Below, in pieces: positions 1 through 11,372 of a DNA stretch of 64,000 nt. Under the pieces are notes generated by a model, which did no database searches, had not been told where the DNA came from, and saw only the letters and a program-made list of their open reading frames with translations. Within the stretch, counting starts at the first letter, position 1; each line of letters begins with the position of its first letter. Position numbers and translations under genes: made by a program. Origin of the DNA: Gnetum montanum (Eukaryota; Streptophyta; Gnetopsida; Gnetales; Gnetaceae); assembly GCA_015680685.1 (NCBI GenBank), contig MNCI01022407.1:31378-95377 (forward strand), given 5' to 3'.

Positions 1-2828
1 TTCCCTTTGTCATTGTTTACTTGTATCACTAGGAAATTAGTTGGATATGACCACCCACACACAGTGGTAGTTATGTCCTCCACTAGTCCCAAGGGGACAG
101 TGATGGACTAGTCAGCCAACTCTAATCGAATATTGCTCTTCTTTAATGGAGGTAGATTCTAGGCTTTATAAATCTCTTGTGATATTAAGTTGACTCCAAA
201 ACCTAAGTCCAGAAGAGCTTTACATGGTTCATTCCCAATGACTTGGAGATAGATTAGAGGGCTTCCAAGATCAGAGAATTTCTTGGGAAGATGGCCCACC
301 TTAATCCAGTCAGTAATGCCATGTGTTAACATAACTGTATGTGTTGAGCTTGGTGTTTGATTTGAAGGAAGCCTTGAAGTCTTAATTAATGAGGAGGCAT
401 TCAAAGGTTCAACCACTTGTAGATGTGAGGGCTTAGTCTGATTGTTGGCTTAGAAGAAGGGTCTTTTCTACATAAGGTTGTCAGAACCAACTACAGGTTG
501 AGGATTCACAACCCTCGTGGCATTGCATTGCTGCGATTGAGTGGGGAGTTCCTCTTTCATTGCTGGAGTGGGTGGCAATGGAGCTATCAGTGTGAGAGTT
601 ATGGATGGGTTTGGAGAATGGTATGTGTGTGGGTTATCTCTCCTAGGAGAAGGAGTCCTATAATACTCTCAAGCTTAGTAGTGATGTTGTGGTGTCACGT
701 GACCAACAGAGTCACGTGGAGAGATTGGCTGCTGCATGTAGTAGCCATGTGGATTCAGTTGCCGTTAAGGATATTGTTGCCTTGGTGGTGGCATCCCCCA
801 TGACTATGGGTATTTCCACTGTTGGTATTGCTCAATAGGTTGTGGTGGAGTTCCACTTGGATAATACGTTAAAGGTTGGTGGAACTGCCTTGGGTTACCT
901 TAGGGATAAGGTAACCGTTCGGGTGCTTGCCATTTGTTAAGTCATGGGTTGAGTGCATACACCCCAAACTCTTGTAGATGTGAGATTACTGGGTAACATC
1001 CCTTATGATGGTCATATTGGCATATCTCATATCCACCATCATTGTCCGTATCAGAATCCACAATCTCTTTGGTGATGGCCATTTTACCCTTACCTTTGTT
1101 ACATGCATTGTCCATGTCCCTCTTTTTCTTTTTGTCATAGTCACTACCTCACTCCTTAGACTCTTCTATGATTTTAAGAACGGTTTGAAATCTTCTATCT
1201 AGGGAGTCCCGCATTTGGTCTAAGTTTGCTGACACTTCTATTGTTAATTTTTGGAGCAGAAAGGTTTTCCTATTCACCATCTCTTCAAGTCGTAACTCTT
1301 CCTACTCTTCATAGAATCTCACTCCCTTTTTTCGGAGGGAAGGATCTTGGTTGTACTCTTCCATACTTTCTCTCTTATGTATCTCCCTTTCTTCCTTACC
1401 TACTTGCTCCATCAATCTATGGACCTGATGGGACCTACGATTTGATAATCTTCCTTGGGCATACGTTCCAAGGGTTCTCCTGGTTTCATGCCTAAGTCCA
1501 TCTATGAGATGGCGTAGTTGATCCTACTGCGAGTAACCATGGCCTGGGCAATGATGTAACAGTGCATAGTATCAGGCCATGGTAGCATCCAAGGNNNGAG
1601 TAAATTTGGTATTTATCATTAAAAAATTCTAGCATTGTACTCCACCTCTAAATGGATTCTGGTTTTGAGGATCGGTACTAGCTTTTTGCTTCTTTCACTA
1701 GTGTCCTAGGGAACAACTTCAGTTTTTGCCACTCATTCTCGATGTTCTGCAAAGCACATGCATCGTCAAATGCTTGTAGGTGATTTTGAGGATCAATGCT
1801 GTAACCCCCCTCAAATCGTGGGATGTTATTCATATCTAGCCTCTTGGTCCTACTATTTTTTTATGCCTTGTCAAAACTCTTATGGCCTCTGTGATGTCTA
1901 ACATGCTTCTAGTCGTGAGTAGGGGTTCTTTTTGGTCATCGCATTCATAGCATCTGTGATGTCTACATAGTTCCCTACTCTCCCTTCTTCCATGTCATGA
2001 TTCTCTATAGTATCCTCATCTTGTTCTTGACTCTCTCATCGGTGTTTCTCACTCTATTTACCTTTATCCTCATGGTTAGGCTCCTTATGACTACATCCTA
2101 ATAGTAAAGGAGAGGGTGAATGTGATGATGAAGGTGAAGAAGAAGGAGAACCATTGCCATGAAAATGTTTCCTACCCTCTCTTTGGTGGTCTCAGCCTCG
2201 ATCGTGATTATGATCAGAATGCCCATCCTTATCATGTGTTTGTATTCCCTCATTGAACACTTGGTGTTCATGGTGATTAGAACTAAGATTTTGAATCATG
2301 GAGTGGAGGTTCTGATACACCACCTCCTGACCATTGTTATGAGGGGGAACATAATTTTGTGAAGAACCTATTGAAATAGGTTCACCACCCTCAATTTTTC
2401 TTAAGATGGGTGGAGTGTTATGGTGTCCTTTTCCCTTCAAAGATGTGTAATATCTCTCTTATTGCAAGTCCCTTTGGCATTGTGATTCTGTGGGATGGTA
2501 GTCCCTCATATTCTGTGTATAACTGGTACATGCCTATTTGTGTGAGAGCCCAAAGGATCATGTTGGGGACTGATTGGTCTGGAGACAATACTATGTTACC
2601 CTCCAAGTCTCTCCAATGTAGTTGTTCATCTTGATGGAGAATAAAGGCAAATTAGGGTACATACTCATCAGGATCAATATATACCATGGATAAATGTTGA
2701 GGCACTTGTAGATCTTGGTTATGTGTGTTATGATGCTGCTGACTACCTCTTGTATGAGTCCTAGGTGGTGAACCGCTTTTGTGCGAAGAAGAAGACATTT
2801 TTGTGTTGCTCGATGCGCTGTTTACCAT
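1..2828 (-). pseudogene. gag-protease polyprotein of element F (partial, decayed)
   Basis: Athila-type capsid polyprotein followed by a retropepsin-like protease. The start is taken at the ATG whose first base is 2828 (reading MVNSASS), because the same Ser-rich N-terminus (MSSSSHK) opens A and D. Next comes a His/Ser-rich stretch (about 2050-2250), then the capsid region. The protease lies at about 1-420 with the active-site segment ALLDLGFGVNLIS, in which Asp-Leu-Gly is still intact, unlike in A and D. The reading is broken by many stops and at least one frameshift near 2420. Three undetermined bases lie at 1595-1597. No RT or integrase follows in the complete copies, so none is expected here. 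Confidence 0.8.
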
Positions 2829-2924
2829 TTTCTTATCTATTCTTGATTAACCCTAAGGGTTTGTTCTAGCATCCCAATGATATGGATGATCTCCTATGTT
2901 CTACGTAGCACACAAAAAGCTAAG

Positions 2925-2942
2925 TCCCCGACAACGGTGCCA
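2925..2942 (-). promoter_or_regulatory. Primer binding site of F (tRNA-Asp type)
   Basis: On the minus strand this reads TGGCACCGTTGTCGGGGA, one base inside the LTR end. It matches the 3' end of plant tRNA-Asp, whose complement is TGGCGCCGTTGCCGGGGA, with two differences. Confidence 0.75.
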
Positions 2943-2943
2943 A

Positions 2944-3769
2944 TGATGAGTGGCAAGCTACCCCTACACTCAACCATACAAATATGAGCATCTCACGTGT
3001 GATTTGGTTGAACTCCAAGGACTAAGTTCTTACATGACTTAATGGAACACTTAAGGTTAATCAATCATTGTCTTCCCAAACTTACTTGTATCGTCATAGT
3101 AGTATGGTTAAGTAAGCTTGAGGTATATGATTTTTACATCTTTTATCTTGTTAATGTCTTATGCTAATAGGGGAAGGTGAAGAGAACTAAGTGACTAACT
3201 TTCATTAACTATTCACTAACTAAGTTCTAATTATCCTAACACTAGTATCCATTCCCACTTGCCACACATATCCTAAACTAGTGCAACACTACTGGGATTA
3301 CCAAATGTTATTCATTACTAGGTTACCAAGCGTTGTAGACATGCTCAAAGCGGTTGTACTGAGTGTACTTAACTAAGAGAGTCAAGGGTTGAGAGGGATT
3401 AATTAACTAGGAAAGAATTTAAACATTCAACAATAATTAATTCCTATTTAGTTGAGTCCATATGCTACAAGGTTTATTAGAAAGTTCGTCTTTATTGTTG
3501 TACACAAATGTGTGCTTAGGTATGATTTGCTCAAAGAAAGATCTCTTCACTTTAAGACTTCTACTACAGGTACATGGAAAATATTCTAACTCTAGAATGG
3601 TAAAACTGCAAGATTTAAGCTAAGGGTCTAAGTCTAAGTGCTTAGAACAAGGAAAGTCACCTCTTATTTATAGACATTGCGGTGGGCCGTGATATCGTAG
3701 GGGCAGATGTGATATCACGAATGCGATATCACGTACGTGATATCACATACATGATATCGCAACTCATCA
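2944..3769 (-). repeat. 5' LTR of element F
   Basis: Begins (minus strand) TGATGAG.. and ends ..CACTCATCA. It aligns along its length with the LTRs of A and D. The U3 start (about 3665-3769) holds several palindromic GATATC cores spaced 10-20 bp apart. Confidence 0.85.
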
Positions 3770-3774
3770 TTTAT

Positions 3775-6421
3775 CGATTACATGTTAGGTTTTCTCAAAA
3801 ATTACATAAACAATAGTAATGTTAAGTCCAAAATGCCTAGCTGTCATGCTAATGACCTAGATCTTGTGCTTAAATGATGCCTCAAGTATCAGCTTAGGAT
3901 CAATCCTAAGAAATGTATTTTTAGTGTCAAGAATAATAAGATTCTTGGATTTTTTGTGTCTAAAGCAAGGACACGTGTTAATCATGGTAAGGCTAAGGCC
4001 ATATCCAAGTTAGAAATGCCTAAAAAACTTAAAGAGCTTTAGGGATTACAAGGTAGATTATAGTTTACTCGTAGATTTATCACTAGGATTATAGATAAAT
4101 TATAGCCTATGCAACACATGCTTAAGAAAGGGTTTCACTATGAGTGGATGGCTCAATGCTAAGAAACCTTTGAAAACCTTAGGCAAGAGTTGGCATAATT
4201 AATGATGGTCTATCCTTTACAAGAAGGTAAATCATTTTACATCTACCTTGCCATCTCTAATACATCCATTGCTTCTCTACTTTGTCAAAAATATCATGAT
4301 GGAGTAGAGATGATGGTATACTACCTTAGTCATGCATTAGTTACCCATGAGACTTGATACAGTAAAGTAGAGAAGTATTGTCTAACACTAGTCTTCTCAT
4401 TGAATAAGTTAAGACATTACCTCTTTAGAAGTCAAGTTAATGTCATTTGGAAAGACAATGTTCTCAAATCAATAATGACTAATATCTACAAAAGTAGCCA
4501 TATAGCCGAATGGACAGCCATAACCATGGAGTTTAACCTTCATTATGTTTCGCAATCCTCAACAAAAGATCAAGCTATAGCCATACAACTCATAATTTTA
4601 CATATTGATGGCCAAGCAACCATAGATCCTAAGTTTTGTTATGCACATGTTAACACCATTAGCCAAATGCCCAAGGGTTATGAGGTGGTCATCCACTTCG
4701 ATGGAGCTTCAATTATTCATGGAACTAGTGCTGCTACCATCATAACATTTCCATCTAGTGAAATCCAACCCTTCACCTATTGTTTTGAGTTTCCATTCAC
4801 AAATAACATAGCGGAGTACAAAGATTTAATCAAAGGGATGATGGTAGCTCATGACCTAGAAATAAAATTCTTAATAATCAAAGGTGATTCACAACTTGTG
4901 GTTAACCAAGTGATCAAGGTCTATGCATGTAAGGCCAAACACTTACAACCATACTATGATCTAGGGAAGAAATTGTTACAAAAATTCATAAACATTGATA
5001 TCTAGCACATACCCCAAAACAAGAACATCATAACTGATGCAATTGCAACGTTAGCCCTTAGTGTGATGCCAAATGTGTTTAGTAAGTTTTCCATCTTAAC
5101 TGTGGATTGTGTTACTCCCATCACATAGAACACTAAGGATACCTTTGTGGTCGTCATTCATATTTCTCCTACTAGGAAGTGGTATGATGATATCGAATTT
5201 TATCCTATGAATGGAAAATCCCCACAAGGATTGGCTACTACTTAGAAGGAAATTGTATGCAAGTGATCAAAGTAGTATGTCATCATAGGTGATAACACAT
5301 TATGTTGATGATCCTATGATGGCATAATCCTAAAGTTCTTAATTAGAACCAAAGCTATAATAGTCCTAGAGGAGGTTCACAAGGGTGCTTGTGAAGGACA
5401 TATAGGAAATAGAGCTATGGCTGCTAAGATTATATGATTAGGCTACTATTGGACCCATATGGAAAATGATTGCCTGTAGAAGGTTAAGCATTATGACACA
5501 TGCCAATAGTACAACAATCTCATACATGTACCACCAATTTAGTTGCATACCACTCAAATAACATGGTCATTTAAATGATGGAGGTTGGATATCACTAGAC
5601 CTATAATGCCTAAGTCTTCGATGGGGCATAACTTCATCATGATTGCAATTGAATACTTTACAATGTGGGTTGATGCTATTCCCCTAAGGAAGACTACATC
5701 TAAGTAGGTCAACAAATTCATCCTAGATAACATTGTAGTACATTTTGGAATACCCATGACCATAGCCACAAATACTGGATCATAATTTAGTATCCAAGAA
5801 ACAAAATATTTCTATCATGACCTATGCATTAAGAATTATTTCTCATCAACTTATTACCCTCAAGCCAATGAACAAGAAAAATCATGTAATAAGACCATCA
5901 TCAACTTTCTTAAGAAGATGATCAACAACAACAAGTGCAAATGGCACAAGTGGCTTATTTGTGCACTATGGGCATGTAGAACAACCTATCGTATAGAAAT
6001 TGGTGCTACACCTTATAGCCTAGTTTATGGTTTTGAAGCCATTTTACCTCTTGAATTACAAGTACCATCACTCCAAGTATCCTTGACCAACTTTATCAAA
6101 GATGAGAAAAATAAGGAATTGTTGATAGTAGCCCTAGACTCAGTGGAGGAGCAATGTATGCAAGTGCTTTCTCACATTGAACACTATCAAGAAAGGTAGC
6201 ACTAGTAGCATCACCATAACTTGACTAGGCATAAGATCAAGGAAGGTAACCTAGTCCTCAAAGCCATCTATGAACATGTAGACAAATTCTTAGCCAAGTG
6301 GGAAGGGTCCTTCTTTGTCACCAAAGTCTATTAGAATGATGCATTCAAGATAGCCAACATGGATGGGAATGAGCTAGAAAATCTAGTCAATCATTCATAT
6401 CTAAAGCCATACTACATGTAG
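3775..6421 (+). pseudogene. pol of element G: RT C-terminus, RNase H, second RNase H, integrase (Tat lineage)
   Basis: Heavily decayed pol of a Tat-type Ty3/gypsy element. It starts in the RT just before the catalytic loop, where the usual YVDD reads YINN (about 3805-3816). The RT thumb follows (about 3855-4100), then the first RNase H (about 4200-4420, from VYPLQEGKSFYIYLA), and then an archaeal-type RNase H at about 4690-5050 with FDGAS, NNIAEYK and GDSQLV, of which 4400-5005 is still open. The integrase follows (about 5360-6421) with an HH..CC-like segment, the DDE core and the family C-terminus ending YLKPYYM. There are over 20 in-frame stops. The RT N-terminus is separated by element F. 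RNase H duplication is the Tat hallmark. Confidence 0.85.
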
Positions 6422-6621
6422 ATAATAACCATCAACAAGTGAGCCTACTTTTAATGGCCTACCAAGGCCTAAAATTGGTGATACGACCTAGTAGGATCTT
6501 AAAACCAACTTCACGATCAAGTGTAGAGAGGGAATGTCACTGGTGAACCTACAATGGTGTTTTGTATTTTTTATCAATGCCTTTTGAGTCAATCCTTTAG
6601 ATACTAATAAAGAGAGATCAT

Positions 6622-8069
6622 TGAAACACCACAAAATTTTACACGTTATGGAAAATTTTCATCATGTAGCCTTCCCCCCATGAAAATTGATGTAAAACTT
6701 TGTTGTAAATGTGAAGATTGTATTCCATACTTTTGGGGGCTGAAATGCGTCATAAGTAGTCAAAGCCTTATTCCCCAAGTGAAAAATATCACCTATTATC
6801 TATATTTGGGTTTGGGGATGTTAAAAATGCTTTCTAGAAAGCAAAAAATGGCAATTTGATGGGTTTTAGGGTGGGGGGTATACAAATTTCTATGCTAGAA
6901 ACATCTACAAGGGGGTAAATCTCACCTAGCCCTAGTGTGAAGGAATGGGAGTTTTGCCCCAGCATTAAGGTTTCACCATTAGCATGGAAACTTCATGCGC
7001 TTAACATGAAAGCCATAAAAGCCAAATTTCATCACTCCATGCAGTCCAATGTTGATCAGCCACTTTAACAAGCATGGAAAAATGCTCAATGTGGAAGATT
7101 TGTCTCTAGCATAGAAGGTGTGCCCCCATTGCTATTTACAGTAAACAGAATGACCATAGGAGTTTAGCACTTACCATATATGGTAACCCCTCAAATTTGG
7201 GCACTCATCTCACCTGTACAAGGTAGAAATTTGTAGCAATTTGATAGCCAATTTTCAGCAATTTTGCAACCCAATTATAGCTATGTTGCAACATCATTCA
7301 TGGCCTAAAACCTATAAAACCAAAACCCAAACACCACTTATAGGTTTTACTTGTTTTTTTCTTTGGAAATTTCATACCATTGGCATTTGTTCGAGACTCT
7401 TTGATAGTTTGAGACTTTTGGAATTTTCAAACTTGAGCATTTTTAAGCATTCAAAAGCCCTTGAAATCTCTCATGCTTGCATTCTCTTGAGCCCTAGCAT
7501 GGAAGCATTATAGGCTTTGCATCCCCCCTAAGACTTGTTGATTTTTGGTGTCAAAACTACATTTCTAGGACTCCCAACCCCTAGCATGGAGCAATTTGGC
7601 AACCAAATTTCTCACTTTTCTCATCCCCCTAGCAATAACCTAAATTTTAGATCTACAATTTGTAGCAGAGGGGAATCAAAAGCATTAGGAGTGGCTTGGT
7701 ACGTAGATCGTGGAGTAGATCACATTGGCTTCAACATGCTTTGAACTCCTACCCTAGTGAACCCTCCTCTACTCACTCATTGGCATTGCTTGTACACATA
7801 TTTGAAACTTATTCTTTACTACTTTAATAAAGTTTTAAAGTTTTATTTTTGTGTACAATCCACATTTCCTTTCCATTTTATAGATTTTTAATTTTTGCAT
7901 TCTATTTTTTAAACTCTCCATTTTGACTTTTGTAAGTCCATGGGTGATCTATTGGGGTATCCAAGACATCTTGAATTCCCTTTTTCTTGGAGCCCCTAAT
8001 GATTTAGTGTTGAGGCTGTTGTGCTAGATCTATTGGTTTTCCAATGATCAATTTTTCCAATTGCAACAC
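6622..8069 (+). repeat. 3' LTR of element G (right end uncertain)
   Basis: Starts TGAAACACCACAAAATTTTA, the same start as the B LTR, directly after a purine-rich tract (6611-6621) comparable with the polypurine tract of B. The body is more diverged. The right end is a guess at ..TTGCAACA by position relative to the B LTR, and no target duplication can be tested because the left end of G is off the window. The ORF-like stretch 7241-7513 is probably chance. Confidence 0.55.
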
Positions 8070-10235
8070 ACACTATTGAAATTTGCTAGGAAATATGATG
8101 TACTACATTGTCAATGTGAATATTGTTGAGAATTTGTGATGGTTATGGTGGCCATGTTGCAATTGTTAGAGATTATGGTGACTACATTCGCCATTGCTGG
8201 GAAAATGAAAAACACAACAACTCCAACACTAAGTGTGTGTAGCTCTAGCGTAGTCAAGGCCATAACCACCATAAAACCCATGAAAACACCAAATTTGGTA
8301 GTTCCCAAGGAATTTTTAAACTTCCCAAGCTCAAATATAGACATGACATTACTTTTTCCACTTGAGAAGTGAAGCAATAGCAACTGACAAGGCATTTTTT
8401 AGCCCAAAAAGTTAAAGTATGCAATATTGTAGCTCATGGGCTACAAACCTTACATTTACAATAAAATATTGACTCAAGTTGGATGGGAAGGTTAGAAGTT
8501 ACAACATGAATTTTCTTGGTGGTGTCTCAACTAATATTAAAATTGGAGGATCAATTATACTTCAACACATTTGAAAAACTTAGCAATAGACTAATTCTTA
8601 TTTGTAATGATACCCTTTGTAACATTCATTGAATTCCAATTAAAATATGTCTTCTCGTGGGCTGCTTGTTATGAAAATACTAGTATTTTCGTTACATATA
8701 ATTCTAACTTAAAGAGAATTAAATTTAATCATAAATGAATTTTTTATATTAAAATCTTTTTTCTCTAAAAAAACCCCTCATATGTTATTAGAATGAGAAT
8801 AATTTCAAGCTAAATTTAATTTAAATAAAACAAATAAGGCTTCTTTCCAAACTCTTCATCACAAGTATTTAGTATTTTTTTGGGATCTTCTTCTAAATTC
8901 TTCTCTTATTTTTGGGATAACTGGGTTTAACTTGATGATGTCAAAATGGTTCATTTTTCTATTGCTAAAGGATAATATTAGTTTGATAGAGAGAAAGATC
9001 TTTTTAATATCTTTAATCATAGATGGAACGCTCAAGATAATGATCGGATACAAAGGTTTAAGGAGTTTTGAAAAATAGGGGTTCATTTGAAAGTACACTT
9101 TTTTGATTATTCTTTCCTATTTATTGTCAATTCCAACTTCTTGGTTTCGATAATCACATTTTTCCACTCTCATGAACATTTTAAAACATGTTTTTTTTTT
9201 ATATCTTTGCTGAAAAAGCTTGACAATGGTACTTCTTGGTTCCTGGGTTTTAATAATTATAGAATTCTCCTACATATACCATTTATGCAAGGATATTACA
9301 TAATGACACTTTTAATGTTTTTTCAAATATACGTAGGCATAATGTCCTATTTTGCATTTGGAATCACAAATGTGATGTGATTTACAAGAGACATTCTATA
9401 GTGCAAAGCACCAATCCTAAGAAGAAATTAAATCTTTATATGAACTTTTATTATACTATGAATATGAATTTTCTATTTTCTTCCTTATGTACATGGAAAG
9501 ATGCTCCTTGTATTATTCCTTAATTTCTTCTATAAGATTTATATTCTTCATTATTTATTATTCAAATTTACTTTTGGTTTATTTTAATTTATAGGAAGCC
9601 TCTTATTAAAACTACAAATCCTAAAAAGTTATTTTTACAAAGGGCAAGGCTTGACCCTTTTCCTCCTCTATAAAGAAGATTTTTAGGATTGGGTATAAGG
9701 ATGAAAACTAATATTAGCACCCCTAAAACTATTGAGCCTTTCTTTTATCTCTCAATCCTTTTATTAGTATTTTGAATCTATGATATGATAGAATTTATGT
9801 CTAGTTCATTTAGTTGTGAACTAGCTCATCTTTGATATAGATGTATAGTTTTTTCTTTAATAAAATTTTATGATTTTTAGGAATCCCTCCCTCCCCTTTA
9901 CCCTCTTCAATTTAGATTGAATTTCAAGGTTTTTCAACTACTTTACAACTATATGTAAATAAAAGTAAGCGTATGTTGGGTAAAGTTCTCTACATGGAAT
10001 CTATAAAATAAAAATGTTACAAACTATGAAAAGTGTTTGTATCAAATTATATCCTAGAAAATAACTTTTAGAATCAATTACAATAGAATTGAAGGCATTA
10101 AAAATATGAACTAAGAAATCAAATATATCACTCCCCCTCACCTGTGTTACTATTTTCATCATCTAGAACACAAAGGCATTTCTTGTTCAAAAAATTTCAC
10201 AACTATAGAAACAAAAATAATCCTTGAAAATTAAG
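8070..10235. other. AT-rich background without a recognisable gene
   Basis: About 2.2 kb between the G LTR and A. Open frames at 8111-8395 and 8136-8372 overlap on opposite strands with low-complexity content, and I recognise neither. 8859-9098 and 9087-9380 are AT-rich frames without a known domain. This may be an older decayed repeat into which A inserted. Confidence 0.5.
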
Positions 10236-10240
10236 CCCGA

Positions 10241-11230
10241 TGATTAGACGCGATTCGCATGAGCCGCGATATTGCATCATCCCCTGCGATGTCGTGTACG
10301 CGATATCGCGGTTCACCACCATATCTATAAATACGAGGTGGCTCTCCCCTATTTCTCCATCCTGGTCCAGAAGTAGGGAAACTTTGGTAGTTTGATCACT
10401 CCATGTGCCTGCAGTAGGTGTCCTAAAGTGAACGGATCTTTATTCAAGCAACATTGTACCTGAACACAAGTTGTGTATGGCAGTAAAGATGAACTTACTG
10501 GATAAACCTTGCAGTGCATGGAATAGGATTTTATTTATTGTTTCTCTCTCACCCTTAAACTCCTAAAATGTGGTATGAGTATGACTTGATTACGAGCATC
10601 TACGGATGTGTATGGTTAGTCAAGGAATCAGCAGCTCATTGCATGCGATCTGAGTACGACTTGATTACAAGCATCTAGTGTGACTAGTTAGTAACCTAGT
10701 GGCATATTCAGGATCTGTGCTTGGTAATCCTAGTGGTAGTCCCAGATGTGTACGGTTAGTCAAAGAATCGGTTGCTCATCGCACTTAGGCTAGATAGATT
10801 CTCTCAACCATTTCCTCCTAGTTAGGTGCCTCAGGACGACCACTTTGAGCACGTGCGTTACATGTGGTGATCCCAGCAACGATTAGTTTTTGGTAGCCAT
10901 GGTTGCATCGGTTCAGGGTGTGTATGATAAGTGGGAATGGATGTTGATGCTAGGTTAATTTAGACTTAGTCATTAGTTAGAGTTAGTTAGTTTCTCAACC
11001 CTTCACCTTGATAGCATAGGAGAAAAACATAAAAATATATAAAAATCATATACCTTGGACTTACTTAACCATACACCATGAAAACCACAAGTAAGTATGG
11101 GAAGACAATGAATGATTAACCCCAAGTGTTCCATGGGGTGTGTAGGCACTTAGTCTGTGGAGTTCAACCGGATCGTGCGTGCTATGCTCGGTTCGTATGT
11201 TTGAGTGTAGGGGTACCTCGCCACTCATCA
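10241..11230 (+). repeat. 5' LTR of element A
   Basis: 990 bp, TGATTAGACG..CCACTCATCA. U3 opens with a cluster of CG-containing GATATC-like palindromes (10258-10310), followed by a TATA box at 10325-10333 (CTATAAATA). The LTR is closely similar to 16643-17681. Confidence 0.9.
10325..10333 (+). promoter_or_regulatory. TATA box of the A 5' LTR
   Basis: CTATAAATA just after the palindrome cluster. The same sequence stands at 16758-16766 in the 3' LTR, and related TTATAGATA-type sequence (reverse orientation) occurs in the LTRs of F and D. It is the likely start point of the genomic RNA. Confidence 0.6.
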
Positions 11231-11231
11231 T

Positions 11232-11249
11232 TGGCACCGTTGTCGGAGA
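11232..11249 (+). promoter_or_regulatory. Primer binding site of A (tRNA-Asp type, mutated)
   Basis: TGGCACCGTTGTCGGAGA, one base after the LTR. It differs from the complement of plant tRNA-Asp at three positions, all of the transition type. Confidence 0.75.
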
Positions 11250-11372
11250 CTAAGTGTTTGTGTGCTGAATAGAACATAAAGGATATCACTCACATCGTTG
11301 GGAGCCTAAATGAACCTTTGGGTTAATCAAGATAAAAAATTTTATAATGGTAAAATTAGCACATCGATAACA

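Larger units (their letters stand above)
1..3769 (-). mobile_element. Element F: family-1 gag-protease LTR retrotransposon, left part outside the window
   Basis: Minus-strand copy of family 1. The window holds its 5' LTR, primer binding site and almost all of the gag-protease region; the 3' part lies beyond base 1. It matches A (plus strand) and D (minus strand) region by region. The LTR ends at 3769 and the flank TTTAT (3770-3774) is the expected target duplication, but its partner is outside the window. Directly after the flank the sequence is the reverse transcriptase of element G, so F is inserted in G. Confidence 0.85.

Noticed and set aside
2925-2942. tRNA-Asp gene fragments at 2925, 11232 and 54709
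   Set aside because: Only the 18-nt 3' end is present, always one base from an LTR, so these are primer binding sites.
7241-7744. Two plus-strand open frames as small genes
   Set aside because: They lie inside the inferred G LTR, show no protein-like pattern and have no homologue in the B or C LTRs.
8111-8395. Overlapping open frames on both strands
   Set aside because: Low-complexity Thr/Met-rich translations on both strands of the same DNA, with no domain or context support.
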